DNA from: Vibrio marinisediminis
GTDB lineage: Bacteria > Pseudomonadota > Gammaproteobacteria > Enterobacterales > Vibrionaceae
NCBI RefSeq assembly: GCF_014050145.1
Contig: NZ_JACFYF010000021.1
Location: 1 to 49,304 of the forward strand
Direction: 5' to 3'
Length of the DNA: 49,304 nucleotides
Below, piece after piece: positions 34,500 through 44,744 of the stretch. Position numbers and translations under genes: made by a program. The notes under the pieces were generated by a model. The model saw only the letters and a list, made by a program, of their open reading frames with translations. It was not told the DNA's origin and made no database searches. Numbering within the stretch: the stretch's first letter is position 1; every line of letters begins with the position of its first letter.

Positions 34500-35039
34500 A
34501 TGAATCAAATGATTGCGCTTTATTTGTCTTCACTGCGCCAAGTTAAATGGCAACAACCTGAAAAGTTTAGCTTTCCTTCTCAGATCGCGAAGGATTGGCT
34601 ACAAGAACAGGGTTCTTTGTCACGTTTATTAGAAACTTATTGCCAACAATTGAATGTAGATCTATTTCATAATGACATTGTTTCAGCACAGCAGCTTGAT
34701 CAACAAGAACGGGCTTTGCTTGCTGATGAGCCATGTTTATTACGTAAGGTGGTGCTCAATGGCGATGGTGAACCATGGGTGTTAGGTCGCACTTTGATAC
34801 CACAATCGTCTTTGGTTGGTCAGCCTCACGATTTGGCAAGACAAGGGGAGATTCCTCTTGGTCTCACAGTGTTTAGTTCCAATAGCGTTAAGCGAGATGC
34901 ATTACAAGTTGGCTGGGCGGAAACGCCAAGCGGTTTGTGTCTTGTTCGACGTTCTCGATTGTGGATGAACCAAAAGCCGATGTTGGTAGCAGAACTCTTT
35001 TTACCCAATGCACCGATCTACTCTAAGGAGAGAGTGTAA
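34500..35039 (+). CDS. ubiC: Chorismate pyruvate-lyase UbiC
   Basis: A 179-residue lyase that makes 4-hydroxybenzoate from chorismate, the first committed step of ubiquinone synthesis. Recognisable parts are LLRKVVLNGDGEPWVLGRTLIP and the C-terminal RRSRLWMNQKPMLVAELFLP. I start at the ATG; a TTG four codons earlier (34488) is also possible and neither has a good SD. ubiA begins directly after its stop, so the first two steps of the pathway are co-expressed. Confidence 0.94.
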   Translation: MNQMIALYLSSLRQVKWQQPEKFSFPSQIAKDWLQEQGSLSRLLETYCQQLNVDLFHNDIVSAQQLDQQERALLADEPCLLRKVVLNGDGEPWVLGRTLIPQSSLVGQPHDLARQGEIPLGLTVFSSNSVKRDALQVGWAETPSGLCLVRRSRLWMNQKPMLVAELFLPNAPIYSKERV

Positions 35040-35894
35040 ATGACGACCGCAAAAGCGCGCGCTTATTGGCAATTAATGCGAATGAATAAGCCGATTGGAA
35101 CTCTTTTGCTACTATGGCCGACCATGTGGGCGTTGATTATTGCTGCGCAGGGGCTCCCCAGTTTGGAAGTCTTGCTGGTGTTTACGCTCGGTGTGATATT
35201 AATGCGAGCTGCGGGCTGTGTGATCAATGATTTTGCCGATCGCAAAGTGGATGGTCACGTAAAACGGACTCAGCATCGACCACTGCCATCCGGTCTGATT
35301 AGCTCTAGAGAAGCGGTCAGTTTGTTTATTGTCTTGGCTGGATTGTCGTTCGTATTAGTACTGACCATGAATCCATTGACCATTAAGTTGTCATTTATCG
35401 GTATTTTCCTCGCATTCATTTACCCATTCATGAAGCGTTATACCCATTTGCCGCAACTGTTTTTAGGGCTGGCGTTTAGCTGGGCAATTCCAATGGCATG
35501 GGCGGCGCAAGCTAACGAATTACCGCCAGTGGTGTGGTTTGTTTTTGTGATGAATGCGTTGTGGACCATCGCTTATGACACGCAATATGCCATGGTTGAT
35601 CGCGATGATGATCTAAAGATTGGCATTAAGTCGACGGCAATCTTGTTTGGTCGCTTCGACAAAATGATCATTGGTGCTCTACAACTGATTACCTTGCTGA
35701 TGTTGATAGTTTTGGGAATGTGGTATTCGCTAGGGACCAGTTTCTATTGGAGTGTGTTGGTGGTTGGGGCGTTGTTTGTTTTCCAACAACATTTGATCCG
35801 TCACCGTGAGCGTGATTTGTGTTTCCAAGCCTTTCTGAATAACAACTATGTTGGCATGGCGATTACCATAGGTTTGCTTATCGCATTTTGGTAG
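35040..35894 (+). CDS. ubiA: 4-hydroxybenzoate octaprenyltransferase UbiA
   Basis: A 284-residue membrane prenyltransferase that attaches the polyprenyl tail to 4-hydroxybenzoate. The two Asp-rich, magnesium-binding motifs are NDFADRKVD and [12 protein letters not shown]. About eight membrane segments follow the family pattern. Its ATG touches the ubiC TAA with no gap and is preceded by AAGGAG nine bases away. Confidence 0.97.
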   Translation: MTTAKARAYWQLMRMNKPIGTLLLLWPTMWALIIAAQGLPSLEVLLVFTLGVILMRAAGCVINDFADRKVDGHVKRTQHRPLPSGLISSREAVSLFIVLAGLSFVLVLTMNPLTIKLSFIGIFLAFIYPFMKRYTHLPQLFLGLAFSWAIPMAWAAQANELPPVVWFVFVMNALWTIAYDTQYAMVDRDDDLKIGIKSTAILFGRFDKMIIGALQLITLLMLIVLGMWYSLGTSFYWSVLVVGALFVFQQHLIRHRERDLCFQAFLNNNYVGMAITIGLLIAFW

Positions 35895-35922
35895 AGGGCT
35901 TAACCCCAATGGTAAACAAAAG

Positions 35923-35951
35923 AAAAGGGCATCAATGGATGCCCTTTTTTG
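35923..35951. terminator. Terminator between ubiA and plsB
   Basis: AAAAGGGCATC (35923-35933) pairs with GATGCCCTTTT (35938-35948) across AATG. It closes ubiA and, on the other strand, plsB. Confidence 0.9.
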
Positions 35952-35964
35952 TCGCTAGTCTGGA

Positions 35965-38421
35965 TTACTCCGCAGTGGGTTCATTGCTATTGCAGTGTTC
36001 CATTGCCTGACAAACACTTTCGCGAATGGTTAGACGAACTTCAGGGTAAAGCAGTGAGTAGAGTAACTCTGCTAATGTACTGGTTTTACTATGATCGCTA
36101 TTACCATCGACATCTAAATAGGCTTGTTCTTTCAAAGTGGTGAACATTGATGAGAATACGCCTTTATCGAAGTATTCTGGCGCGTTAATACCATGTAGGC
36201 GACCTAAACGCTGAGCAATATCTTGGCTCTTCAACTCAATGTCAGATTTACCCAGTTCAGGGTTAGCAACCAAAAGATTCAAGGCGATCGCATAGCGCTG
36301 CAGTGTTTCTGAAATCGTGCGACCCAACAGCACTAACACTTGAGTATTATTTTGTTTCAGTTCAACCATATCATCGGTAATGCTGATCAAACCTTGGTTT
36401 GCCAGTTCAGTCACGTATGCTTCAACCACCTCATCAAGTCTCGATTCTTCAATACTTAAGAACAGCTCTTGCTTTAAGAATGGATAAATCTGCGCCACAT
36501 TCACTTTGATCTGCTCTAGGCTCAGTTTTTGACGGCGAACCAGCATCTGTGCGATAAGCGCAGGTATAGCAAACAAGTGAATGATGTTGTTGCGGTAATA
36601 GGTCATCAAAATTGATTGATTGCGATCCAGCGAAACAATCTCACCCATGCTGTCAGCGTCAATCACAAACTTATCTAAAGACACCGCATGTTTTACCAGC
36701 GTTTCCGCATCTTCACTTGGCATAGTGTAAGTAGAAGAGTAAGGCACGTTCTTTAATAGTGATAGGTAACATTCAATCTGTTCCACTAAGCTGTCGCGAG
36801 AGAGCGCGCGCTGACGTGAAGCAAGCAGTGCAGTTGCACACAGTGTTAATGCGTTTGCTGCGGCGGCATCATTGATGTTGGTCATCATCTTGGTTGCGAG
36901 ACCATTGACTACAGGCGTCAACCATTGTGGTTTTGAACCGCCCATCGGGTCGATATCTTTGGTCCACTCTGGCGCATGTTCATTTAAATATTGGTTAACA
37001 GGGATTGGCTCACCAAAGTTCACATAGCCTTGTCCAAAGTTACGCAATTTGCGAATCGTGCGCAGTACCAAGCCAGCGTTTTCTTTCTCTTTATGTTTAC
37101 CACGCAACTCATTGGCGTAAGTACCCACTTCCATCACGTGTTCGTAACCAATATAGACAGGTACTAGAGTTACAGGTCGGTTTAGACCACGCAACATCGC
37201 TTGTACCGTCATGGCAAGCATGCCGGTTTTAGCTTGCAGTAGGCGACCAGTTCGAGAGCGACCGCCCTCACTGAAATATTCTACCGAATAACCTTTAGCA
37301 AATAACTCTGCTAGGTATTCGCGGAAAATCGTCGAGTAAAGTCTATTACCTTTAAAGCTACGACGAATAAAGAACGCACCACCACGGCGGAAAATTGGAC
37401 CCGCAGGGAAGAAGTTTAGGTTAATACCAGCCGCAATATGCGGTGGCACCATCCCTTCGTGATAAAGCACATAGGATAGTAGCAGGTAGTCCATGTGGCT
37501 GCGGTGGCAAGGTACATAAACGATTTCATGACCATCTTGTGCTAGGCGACGCACAGTTGCCGCATTGTTGATGTTGATGCCTTGGTAGATGCGATTCCAC
37601 AACCAACCAAGAATACGGTCACCATTTTTGACTAAGGAATAAGAGAAGTCAGCCGCAATCTCGTCCATGATGTCATGGGCTTCTTTACGTACTTTCTCTA
37701 AAGCAATACCTTTCTCATTCGCTTCATCTTCAATTGCTTTTTCAATCGCTTTTGATTTCATTAAGCGGCTAAACAGTGCTTGACGGCTTGGCAGGTTAGG
37801 ACCTGAAGCCGCTAGTTTCTGGCGTGAGAAGTGGATGCGAGCAACACGAGCCAGTTTATGTGCGATGGATGAATCAGTGCCGTGTGAGTTTGCCATATAG
37901 CGTAGCGAAACTACTGGGCTGATCCGTATTAAACAGTCACGACCTGCGAGTAACACGGCTTTGGCTTTTTGCGGACCATTGAGTGATTGTAGATAATTGC
38001 TGTGTTTATCTTCTTTACCTGGCTTACGACCCCAAAGCACCGTGACAGGAATAACTTGAACATCAAGTTCAGTATCTTCTTCATGAAGCGCTAGCAGTTC
38101 TGAAAAGAGAGCGATAGACTCTGTCGGCACATCACTATCACAACCAATGACAGTGTCGCGAGATGAGGTAAACACATAACGGCTAAAACTCTTACCGTTA
38201 ATAACAAGAGGCTGTAACGGATCCGGTAGCCCTAACGCCATTACCTGTTTTTGTACACTAAGCAAGTCAACCGCAGAGCGGTAAGGTAGTGCATAAATGA
38301 TGGGCTTGTTAATATCAATGCTATGATCTTCAATCGGATTTGAAGGTATAGCCGTTCCCTTTACTAATACCGATAATGGTAGTTTTAAAAGGGAGCGTGA
38401 TAGAGAACGTCCAGAAGACAT
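35965..38421 (-). CDS. plsB: Glycerol-3-phosphate acyltransferase PlsB
   Basis: An 818-residue inner-membrane-associated acyltransferase that makes 1-acyl-glycerol-3-phosphate, the first step of phospholipid synthesis. The HX4D catalytic motif is HRSHMD at 306-311, and [19 protein letters not shown] carries the later motifs. The start [20 protein letters not shown] aligns with the E. coli N terminus; an in-frame ATG at 38454 lies in a hairpin and is rejected. It is divergent from dgkA, as in E. coli. Confidence 0.97.
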   Translation of the reverse strand: MSSGRSLSRSLLKLPLSVLVKGTAIPSNPIEDHSIDINKPIIYALPYRSAVDLLSVQKQVMALGLPDPLQPLVINGKSFSRYVFTSSRDTVIGCDSDVPTESIALFSELLALHEEDTELDVQVIPVTVLWGRKPGKEDKHSNYLQSLNGPQKAKAVLLAGRDCLIRISPVVSLRYMANSHGTDSSIAHKLARVARIHFSRQKLAASGPNLPSRQALFSRLMKSKAIEKAIEDEANEKGIALEKVRKEAHDIMDEIAADFSYSLVKNGDRILGWLWNRIYQGININNAATVRRLAQDGHEIVYVPCHRSHMDYLLLSYVLYHEGMVPPHIAAGINLNFFPAGPIFRRGGAFFIRRSFKGNRLYSTIFREYLAELFAKGYSVEYFSEGGRSRTGRLLQAKTGMLAMTVQAMLRGLNRPVTLVPVYIGYEHVMEVGTYANELRGKHKEKENAGLVLRTIRKLRNFGQGYVNFGEPIPVNQYLNEHAPEWTKDIDPMGGSKPQWLTPVVNGLATKMMTNINDAAAANALTLCATALLASRQRALSRDSLVEQIECYLSLLKNVPYSSTYTMPSEDAETLVKHAVSLDKFVIDADSMGEIVSLDRNQSILMTYYRNNIIHLFAIPALIAQMLVRRQKLSLEQIKVNVAQIYPFLKQELFLSIEESRLDEVVEAYVTELANQGLISITDDMVELKQNNTQVLVLLGRTISETLQRYAIALNLLVANPELGKSDIELKSQDIAQRLGRLHGINAPEYFDKGVFSSMFTTLKEQAYLDVDGNSDHSKTSTLAELLYSLLYPEVRLTIRESVCQAMEHCNSNEPTAE

Positions 38422-38450
38422 AAAGGTTCTTTGCCTCAAATAGATGATAA

Positions 38451-38490
38451 GCACATTTCCAGTTCTTTTAGTTTAGAACTCGAAATGTGC
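38451..38490. repeat. Long hairpin in the plsB leader
   Basis: GCACATTTC (38451-38459) pairs with GAAATGTGC (38482-38490). Within it AGTTCT pairs with AGAACT across eight bases. With one C/C mismatch this makes a 15-bp stem 30 to 70 bases before plsB. No T-run follows, so it is not a terminator. It may be an mRNA control element or a protein site. Confidence 0.7.
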
Positions 38491-38615
38491 CCAAGCGATT
38501 TTTTAAGGCAGCAAGGATACCAGAAACTGGTCGAACCTTTTAATTATTATTGAGTGTAAAAGCAGCAATCCTGGTGATAGTTTGCCAGAGCTGTGTCATT
38601 TTTTGAGAGATTAAT

Positions 38616-38978
38616 GTGAAACCAAAAACAACCCATGGCTTAAAGCGAGTATTCAATGCCACGCGATATTCATTGCAAGGGCTGCAAGCAGCATTTAAAC
38701 ATGAAGCGGCTTTTCGTGAAGAAATTCTTCTCGCGGCAATCATGCTGCCTGTCGCATTTTGGCTAGATGTGAGTCAAGTTGAAAGAATTCTCTTGGTTGC
38801 GACGGTTCTCTTAGTTTTGTTAGTTGAGCTGATTAATAGCGCGATAGAAGCGGTGGTTGACAGAATTGGTTCTGAACATCATGAACTGTCGGGAAGAGCG
38901 AAAGATATTGGCTCGGCAGCCGTGCTGTTGGCGATGTTATTAACGGGTTACACATGGCTAGAAATCGTATTTTTCTAA
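38616..38978 (+). CDS. dgkA: Diacylglycerol kinase DgkA
   Basis: A 120-residue trimeric integral membrane kinase that phosphorylates diacylglycerol to phosphatidic acid, recycling lipid from osmoregulated glucan and LPS modification. EAAFREEILLA, VELINSAIEAVVDRI and ELSGRAKDIGSAAV are the conserved active-site segments. There are three membrane helices. The start is GTG; the ATG two bases earlier is out of frame and closes at once. Confidence 0.96.
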   Translation: MKPKTTHGLKRVFNATRYSLQGLQAAFKHEAAFREEILLAAIMLPVAFWLDVSQVERILLVATVLLVLLVELINSAIEAVVDRIGSEHHELSGRAKDIGSAAVLLAMLLTGYTWLEIVFF

Positions 38979-39002
38979 CCTTCTAAAAAATCATCAATTC
39001 GC

Positions 39003-39031
39003 TTTTCATTTGTTCAGTTACTGGATATACT
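39003..39031 (+). promoter_or_regulatory. Candidate lexA promoter
   Basis: TTTTCA (39003-39008) and TATACT (39026-39031) are separated by 17 bases. The -10 lies inside the first SOS box, so LexA would block polymerase. Confidence 0.6.
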
Positions 39032-39036
39032 CACAG
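39021..39036. promoter_or_regulatory. SOS box 1 (LexA operator)
   Basis: CTG-N10-CAG, reading CTGGATATACTCACAG, is close to the first operator of E. coli lexA. Confidence 0.9.
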
Positions 39037-39040
39037 TTAA

Positions 39041-39056
39041 CTGTATAAAAAGACAG
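39041..39056. promoter_or_regulatory. SOS box 2 (LexA operator)
   Basis: CTGTATAAAAAGACAG fits CTG-N10-CAG. It starts 20 bases after box 1, two helical turns, and ends seven bases before the lexA start, allowing tight self-repression. Confidence 0.88.
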
Positions 39057-39063
39057 GTGACTT

Positions 39064-39684
39064 ATGAAGCCGTTAACGCCCCGCCAGCAACAAGTTTTTG
39101 ATTTAATCAAAAGCAAAATCGAAGATACAGGCATGCCGCCAACGCGAGCTGAAATTGCCAAAGAACTCGGTTTTCGCTCAGCGAATGCCGCTGAAGAACA
39201 TCTTAAAGCGCTTGCGCGTAAGCAAGCGATTGAGATCATTCCTGGTGCTTCACGTGGGATCCGTATTTTGCTAACGGATGCAGCGAATGATGACCAAGGC
39301 TTGCCGTTGATCGGTCAAGTTGCTGCTGGTGAGCCAATTTTGGCTCAAGAGCATGTGGAAGCACACTACAAAGTTGATCCAAGCATGTTTAAGCCTCAAG
39401 CAGACTTTTTACTGCGAGTTAACGGCGAGTCAATGAAAGACATCGGTATTATGGATGGCGATTTACTTGCGGTTCACAAAACTCAAGATGTACGTGACGG
39501 ACAAGTCGTTGTTGCACGAGTGGATGACGACGTGACGGTTAAGCGCCTTGAACGCAAAGGTTCAACGATCCTGCTGCATGCAGAGAACCAAGAGTTTGAA
39601 CCGATTAAAGTTGACCTGACTAGCCAGCACCTTGCTATTGAAGGCATTGCAGTCGGAATTATCCGTAATACTGATTGGATGTGA
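39064..39684 (+). CDS. lexA: SOS repressor LexA
   Basis: A 206-residue repressor. The winged-helix DNA-binding domain covers about 1-72 ([24 protein letters not shown]). Self-cleavage occurs at Ala88-Gly89 in QVAAGEP when RecA filaments form, with the dyad Ser123 (GESM) and Lys160 (VKRLE). It represses itself through the two SOS boxes just upstream. No terminator is visible before the next gene. Confidence 0.98.
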   Translation: MKPLTPRQQQVFDLIKSKIEDTGMPPTRAEIAKELGFRSANAAEEHLKALARKQAIEIIPGASRGIRILLTDAANDDQGLPLIGQVAAGEPILAQEHVEAHYKVDPSMFKPQADFLLRVNGESMKDIGIMDGDLLAVHKTQDVRDGQVVVARVDDDVTVKRLERKGSTILLHAENQEFEPIKVDLTSQHLAIEGIAVGIIRNTDWM

Positions 39685-39722
39685 TCATTTACAACGAGAT
39701 AATGAGAAAAGCTATCATTAAC

Positions 39723-39751
39723 TTGTCTTTGTAAGTGATATTCATTATCAT
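39723..39751 (+). promoter_or_regulatory. Candidate promoter for the methyltransferase gene
   Basis: TTGTCT (39723-39728) and TATCAT (39746-39751) are 17 bases apart. The -10 overlaps the left arm of the hairpin below, so a transcript from here would start inside that arm. Confidence 0.45.
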
Positions 39752-39785
39752 CTTCTTTCTTGCTAAGGAAGGAAGATGATAATGG
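39742..39785 (+). promoter_or_regulatory. Hairpin burying the SD and start codon of the methyltransferase gene
   Basis: CATTATCATCTTC (39743-39755) is perfectly complementary to GAAGATGATAATG (39772-39784). The pairing extends inwards by six more pairs, two of them G-U, to a GCTA loop. The right arm holds the SD (AAGGAAGGA) and both candidate ATGs (39776, 39782). RNA read through from lexA would therefore hide the start. Confidence 0.75.
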
Positions 39786-40594
39786 TTACCCCCCAACATT
39801 CCCCACAAAAGCGTTATCAGATACCCGCAAATTTACTGCAACCATTATGGTTCCGTAGCAGGGAGAGCTTGGCTGATGATGGCTTGGTTTACGATCCTAT
39901 CGCTGCAACCGCCTGTCATCGCTGTCAGTTGGCACCGGAGTGCTTCTCTGGTGATATCGATCAGAAGCAATTATTGCACGCAACTTTGACCCAGCTTTGT
40001 GATGATCAAGTGAATGCTTTTCTCAAACAAAATCCTGACGGTTGGATTATCAATGTGGGCGCCGGTCTCGATACGCGCTTTTACCGAGTTGATAATGGTT
40101 TGTGTCGCTGGATTGAGTTGGATATCACCGAAAACTTACTGTGGCGACAAAAGCTATTCCATAACAGTGAACGCTATCACCACCATTGCGGTAGCGTGAC
40201 CGATATTTCTTGGCTTGATGAGCTAAACATTGCAGAGAAAGCACCAGTGATGCTGGTTTGCGAGCATGCCTTATTGGATATTGAACAGATTCAAGTGGCG
40301 AGTTTCATTAAGGCTCTAGGGCGACACTTTGATGACGCGCGTGCTTGTTTAGTACTGGCAGGGGATCTTAGCCAAACCAAGCTAGGACAAAAGATGGGAT
40401 CGGGAGAGTATGCGCATGGCTATACATCAGCCAAAGAAGCCATGTTGCAGTATTTACCGTGGGTACGTAGGGTGCGAGTATTCTCACCGATAGATACACA
40501 ATGTCGTCGCTGGAAATGGTGGCAACGATTGCTGACTAAGTTGTCAGGAGCGAAGCATCGCCTTACGCCGGTTGTTGTTCTACTGCGCTGGTGA
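39776..40594 (+). CDS. Leucine-carboxyl-methyltransferase-like SAM methyltransferase
   Basis: A 272-residue class I SAM-dependent methyltransferase of the LCM/PPM family. GWIINVGAGLDTRFYRV is the SAM-binding motif, WIELDITENLLWRQ the acidic loop, and MLVCEHALLDIEQIQV the post-IV motif. An N-terminal cysteine cluster, ACHRCQLAPEC (about 32-42), may bind metal. The substrate is unknown; bacterial members often methylate carboxylates or natural products. ATG 39782 is an alternative start. It follows lexA after 91 bases with no terminator. Confidence 0.82.
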   Translation: MIMVTPQHSPQKRYQIPANLLQPLWFRSRESLADDGLVYDPIAATACHRCQLAPECFSGDIDQKQLLHATLTQLCDDQVNAFLKQNPDGWIINVGAGLDTRFYRVDNGLCRWIELDITENLLWRQKLFHNSERYHHHCGSVTDISWLDELNIAEKAPVMLVCEHALLDIEQIQVASFIKALGRHFDDARACLVLAGDLSQTKLGQKMGSGEYAHGYTSAKEAMLQYLPWVRRVRVFSPIDTQCRRWKWWQRLLTKLSGAKHRLTPVVVLLRW

Positions 40595-40624
40595 AGCTGT
40601 AAGCTGTTGACTGATACTATTGAA

Positions 40625-40662
40625 AACAAAGCCGCTTATTAAGAGCGGCTTTGTTGTTTTTA
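40625..40662. terminator. Terminator between the methyltransferase gene and sthA
   Basis: AACAAAGCCGCT (40625-40636) pairs with AGCGGCTTTGTT (40644-40655) across seven bases, with T residues beyond. It serves two convergent genes. Confidence 0.88.
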
Positions 40663-40672
40663 TGGTTTTGCT

Positions 40673-42073
40673 TTAGAACAATCGATTCAAACCATTAAGT
40701 GCGGCAACGCGATACGCTTCTGCCATCGTTGGGTAGTTAAAGGTGGTGTTTACAAAATACTCGATGGTATTTGCTTCGCCTTTTTGCTCCATGATCGCTT
40801 GCCCGATATGGATGATCTCGGCGGCACGCTCACCAAAGCAGTGAATGCCGAGAATTTCTTTGGTTTCACGATGGAACAAGATTTTCAAACTGCCAATATC
40901 TTTACCAGCTATCTGAGCGCGGGCTAAGTGCTTGAATGAAGAACGACCCACTTCATAAGGTATTTTTGCCGCCGTTAACTCTTGTTCAGTTTTGCCGACA
41001 GAGCTGATTTCTGGAATGGTATAGATACCAGTAGGAATATCATCAATTAGGTAGTGATCGGCTTGCCCTTTTGTGATCGCTTGTGCGACAAAACGACCTT
41101 GGTCATAGGCGGCACTTGCGAGGCTAGGGTAGCCAATCACATCACCCACAGCGAAAATGTGTTCAACGTCCGTTTGGTAATTGCTATTTACTTTTATTTG
41201 CCCGCGAGAATCGGGGGCTAAACCGACCGCGCTCAAGTTGAGCTTATCAGTGTTACCTGTGCGTCCGTTGGCGTAGAGAATGCAGTCTGCTTTCATTTTT
41301 TTGCCAGATTCGAGATGCACAATGACACCATCTTCGGTGCCTTCAACGCGCTCAAACGTTTCATCGTTGCGGATCACCACACCACTGTTCCAAAAGTGGT
41401 AAGAGAGTGCATCGGAGACTTCATTATCTAGGAAGCTTAACAGACGATCACGGGTGTTAATTAGGTCAGTTTTAACCCCTAAACCACGAAAGATAGAGGC
41501 ATATTCGCAACCGATGACGCCAGCACCGTAGATGATGATATGACGCGGATCGTGTTTGAGACTGAGGATTGAATCACTGTCATAAACACGTTCGTGATTG
41601 AAATCGATATTGTCTGGCTGATAAGGGCGAGAGCCCGTAGCAATCACAAATTTATCGGCGGTGTAAATTTCTTCACTGCCATCGCTTTGCATTACCGCGA
41701 CAGTGTTGTTGTCGGTAAAGCGTGCCGCGCCAAAAAGTAAGGTACATTCATTACGGTCATAAAACCCTTGGCGTAGACGGGTCTGTTTATCGATAACGGA
41801 TTTAGCGTGGCTAAGAATATTAGAGAAGGTAGAGTGTAAGCTGGTGTTGTTTTTGCAAAAGAGTGGGTTGCTATTAAATTCAATAATACGACTGACGGCG
41901 TGGCGAAGTGCTTTTGATGGAATCGTGCCCCAGTGTGTGCAACCGCCCCCAACACTGCTCTCCTTTTCAATGATCGCGACGTTAAGACCGGCTTTGGTGA
42001 GCCCCATGGCAGCCCCTTCGCCACCAGGACCACTCCCGATTACAATGACATCAAAATGATTGTTTACGGTCAT
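40673..42073 (-). CDS. sthA: Soluble pyridine nucleotide transhydrogenase SthA
   Basis: A 466-residue FAD enzyme that converts NADPH plus NAD+ to NADP+ plus NADH, balancing the two pools. [17 protein letters not shown] binds FAD, and [15 protein letters not shown] is the NAD(P) site. In [15 protein letters not shown] the second redox cysteine of the disulfide family is Thr, as in SthA. Length equals E. coli SthA from the ATG at 42073, which has AAGGA upstream. It is divergent from fabR, as in E. coli. Confidence 0.97.
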   Translation of the reverse strand: MTVNNHFDVIVIGSGPGGEGAAMGLTKAGLNVAIIEKESSVGGGCTHWGTIPSKALRHAVSRIIEFNSNPLFCKNNTSLHSTFSNILSHAKSVIDKQTRLRQGFYDRNECTLLFGAARFTDNNTVAVMQSDGSEEIYTADKFVIATGSRPYQPDNIDFNHERVYDSDSILSLKHDPRHIIIYGAGVIGCEYASIFRGLGVKTDLINTRDRLLSFLDNEVSDALSYHFWNSGVVIRNDETFERVEGTEDGVIVHLESGKKMKADCILYANGRTGNTDKLNLSAVGLAPDSRGQIKVNSNYQTDVEHIFAVGDVIGYPSLASAAYDQGRFVAQAITKGQADHYLIDDIPTGIYTIPEISSVGKTEQELTAAKIPYEVGRSSFKHLARAQIAGKDIGSLKILFHRETKEILGIHCFGERAAEIIHIGQAIMEQKGEANTIEYFVNTTFNYPTMAEAYRVAALNGLNRLF

Positions 42074-42360
42074 AACTCTTTCCTTGTTATACTGTTTTAA
42101 CATTGCTTTAGCGTGATTTTAACGAATTCTGTAATTTGGTAAATGTTTGTCACACTAGAGAGTCGATGTGATCACGTGCTGTGGATGAAATTTGTGGTGT
42201 TAACTCTGTTTGAGATCTCTAATTTGAGGCGAAAAGATTGTAATCAATACTCAACTGGGGTTTATTTCTTCCTAGCAAGGAAAGGCTTAAGTCATAAGGA
42301 GAATCATTGTATATTAGGGACTCCCTTGTCAGAAAAGTAGAAAATTAGAAAATGAAAACC

Positions 42361-42993
42361 ATGGGAATTCGCGCACAGCAAAAAGAGAAAACGCGTCGCT
42401 CACTTGTCGATGCGGCATTCAGCCAATTGAGTGCAGATCGAAGCTTTTCTAATTTGAGTCTTCGAGAAGTCGCGCGTGAAGCGGGAATCGCGCCTACCTC
42501 ATTTTATCGTCACTTTAAAGATATGGATGAGCTAGGATTAACCATGGTAGATGAAGGTGGCTTGTTGCTGCGTCAATTGATGCGCCAGGCTCGACAGCGG
42601 ATTGTCAAAGAAGGTAGCGTGATTCGCACCTCTGTGGAAACCTTTATGGAATTCATAGAAAGTAGTCCTAACGTTTTTCGATTGTTGTTACGTGAACGCT
42701 CAGGAACCTCATTTGCTTTTCGTACCGCGGTTGCGCGTGAAATTCAACATTTTGCGGCAGAGTTAACCGAGTTCCTGATCAGTACCGGAATGACCCGCGA
42801 TGAAGCCTTCACCCAAGCAGAAGCGTCCGTCACATTAGTATTTAGCTCAGGCGCAGAAGCTTTAGATCTCGATCGACGTGAGCGTGAAATTTTGGCTGAA
42901 CGTTTGATCATGCAGTTGCGAATGATAGCCAAAGGGGCTTATTGGTATCGCAAAGAACGTGAACGTAACCGACTAAAAGGCGGGATAGATTAA
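42361..42993 (+). CDS. fabR: Fatty-acid synthesis repressor FabR
   Basis: A 210-residue TetR-type regulator that controls unsaturated fatty acid genes such as fabA and fabB in response to acyl chain balance. The helix-turn-helix [21 protein letters not shown] is nearly identical to E. coli FabR. The start [15 protein letters not shown] matches the E. coli N terminus; an ATG three codons earlier (42352) is also in frame. The 287-base divergent gap to sthA must hold both promoters; I see no further gene in it. Confidence 0.95.
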   Translation: MGIRAQQKEKTRRSLVDAAFSQLSADRSFSNLSLREVAREAGIAPTSFYRHFKDMDELGLTMVDEGGLLLRQLMRQARQRIVKEGSVIRTSVETFMEFIESSPNVFRLLLRERSGTSFAFRTAVAREIQHFAAELTEFLISTGMTRDEAFTQAEASVTLVFSSGAEALDLDRREREILAERLIMQLRMIAKGAYWYRKERERNRLKGGID

Positions 42994-43382
42994 TGTCTAA
43001 TGAAAATAATCCAATTAATCGTGGCTCGGAAAAAAAGACACTGGTTCTGGCTTTAATTGCTGGTATGTGTGGTGATGCATTGCTTTCATGGTTAACCATG
43101 AGTGAAGTAGGCTTCTCTATTTTTCCTATCATAGCGCTAGTATTGGCAGTTCAAACGCTATACAAAGAGTACCTAAGCAACCCAGTATCAGAAGATATCC
43201 CTCTTATTGGTCTGGCGTGTTTCTTTGTTGGGGCATTTGGACATTCAGCATTCCTAAAAGCACAATATCCAGAATCAGGCTCAAACTTCTTCGCCATTAT
43301 GGTATCTATGCTATTAATGCTTTGGATTGGTAAGAAGCTTGGCTATATGTCGAAGTCAAAAGAAGACGCAGCCGCAGAGTAA
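42993..43382 (+). CDS. yijD: YijD-family (DUF1422) inner-membrane protein
   Basis: A 129-residue membrane protein with about four segments, of the DUF1422 family represented by E. coli YijD. The function is unknown. Its ATG overlaps the fabR stop (TAATG), so it is coupled to fabR, the same pair as in E. coli. The C terminus is short and charged (MSKSKEDAAAE). Confidence 0.9.
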   Translation: MSNENNPINRGSEKKTLVLALIAGMCGDALLSWLTMSEVGFSIFPIIALVLAVQTLYKEYLSNPVSEDIPLIGLACFFVGAFGHSAFLKAQYPESGSNFFAIMVSMLLMLWIGKKLGYMSKSKEDAAAE

Positions 43383-43406
43383 TGAAACAAAAGTAATCAA
43401 ATAAAG

Positions 43407-43431
43407 AACGAGCCAATTGGCTCGTTTTTTC
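43407..43431. terminator. Terminator between yijD and trmA
   Basis: AACGAGCC (43407-43414) pairs with GGCTCGTT (43419-43426) across AATT, with T residues after. It serves both convergent genes. Confidence 0.88.
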
Positions 43432-43450
43432 TATTTGGGCAGATAGAGAA

Positions 43451-44557
43451 CTATTTGCGCTCTAACATCACACCAGCTTCCATATGGTGGGTGTATGGGA
43501 ATTGGTCAAACAATGCAAAGCGTGTCACTTTGTGGGTCTCACACAACACGTCTAGGTTTTCTTTTAGTGTTTCTGGGTTACATGAGATGTATAGAATACG
43601 TTCGTAACCTTGCACCATCTTACAAGTATCAATATCCATGCCTGAACGTGGTGGATCAACAAAGATGGTATTGCAGTTGTAACTGTTCAAGTCGATACCC
43701 GCGTCTTTCAAGCGGCGGAACTCGCGTTTACCCTCTATCGCTTGAGTAAACTCTTCCGCAGACAAACGGATGATTTGCACGTTTTCAATCTTGTTTGCAG
43801 CAATGTTGTATTGTGCTGATTCTACTGATGGTTTTGCCAGTTCAGTTGCCAGTACGCGATTGAAGTTTTGAGCAAGAGCCAGTGAGAAATTACCGTTACC
43901 ACAGTAAAGCTCAAGCAAATCACCTTGGCTTTCTTGTGTGCAGTCGACAGCCCACTCCAGCATTTTTGTTGCCACTTTTGCATTTGGTTGAGTAAAGCTG
44001 TTTTCTACTTGTTGGTAGATGTATGGCTTGCCATTGACATCAATCTTCTCTACCACGTAGTCACGGTCAAGCACGACTTTCATCTTACGTGCACGACCAA
44101 TTAAGTTAAGGTTAAAACCTTCATCGTTTAGGCGTTGCTTGAGTGCTTTTGCTTCATCAATCCAAGCTTCGTCTAGTTGACGGTGGTAAAGCAGAGAAAC
44201 CAGAATCTCACCACTTAGCGTTGATAAGAAGTCAACTTGGAATAGTTTACGACGCAGTGAGTCATTGTCTTTCATCGCTTCAATAAGCAGTGGCATCAAA
44301 TCATTAATGAGACGGCTGGCCGCAGGGAATTGATCTACACGGTACTTTTCACGAGTTTCTTGGTTGAACATGATGTAGTACATCTCTTCGCCTTCATGCC
44401 AAACGCGAAACTCTGCACGCATACGGTAGTGTTGCTCTGGAGATTCAAACACTTCCAACTCTGGCACATTGTATTGAGCAAACATCTCGTTAAGACGTTC
44501 AACTTTCTCAGCCAGCTGCTGTTGATAGTGCTGTGGATTTACATCAAGAGTCGCCAT
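43451..44557 (-). CDS. trmA: tRNA (uracil54-C5)-methyltransferase TrmA
   Basis: A 368-residue SAM enzyme that makes ribothymidine 54 in the T-loop of tRNAs. [15 protein letters not shown] binds [12 protein letters not shown] holds the conserved Asp and Pro-Pro, and the nucleophile is the cysteine in [23 protein letters not shown] carries the general-base Glu. The ATG at 44557 has AAAGG upstream; the frame from 44581 is longer but lacks support. It is divergent from the btuB riboswitch, as in E. coli. Confidence 0.97.
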   Translation of the reverse strand: MATLDVNPQHYQQQLAEKVERLNEMFAQYNVPELEVFESPEQHYRMRAEFRVWHEGEEMYYIMFNQETREKYRVDQFPAASRLINDLMPLLIEAMKDNDSLRRKLFQVDFLSTLSGEILVSLLYHRQLDEAWIDEAKALKQRLNDEGFNLNLIGRARKMKVVLDRDYVVEKIDVNGKPYIYQQVENSFTQPNAKVATKMLEWAVDCTQESQGDLLELYCGNGNFSLALAQNFNRVLATELAKPSVESAQYNIAANKIENVQIIRLSAEEFTQAIEGKREFRRLKDAGIDLNSYNCNTIFVDPPRSGMDIDTCKMVQGYERILYISCNPETLKENLDVLCETHKVTRFALFDQFPYTHHMEAGVMLERK

Positions 44558-44744
44558 AGTAATAACCTTTGTATGGTGCATTTTATTTAAGAGCGCAGAT
44601 TTTATTCGATATTAGCTATATGTCCAGTTTAGAAAGAATATGTGTAAAAGATAAGGTGTCAAAACGAAGTTATGCATCCGTCATTTGTTAACAAATGATT
44701 TCAGTATCAGATATTTGCTGGACAAATAATCAATAGCTTAATAC

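Noticed and set aside
39742-39785. Terminator of lexA
   Set aside because: The long stem is not followed by a T-run, and it contains the SD and start codon of the next gene.
42143-42340. 65-codon ORF in the sthA-fabR gap
   Set aside because: No recognisable motif or good SD, and it covers the divergent promoter region of two well-supported genes.
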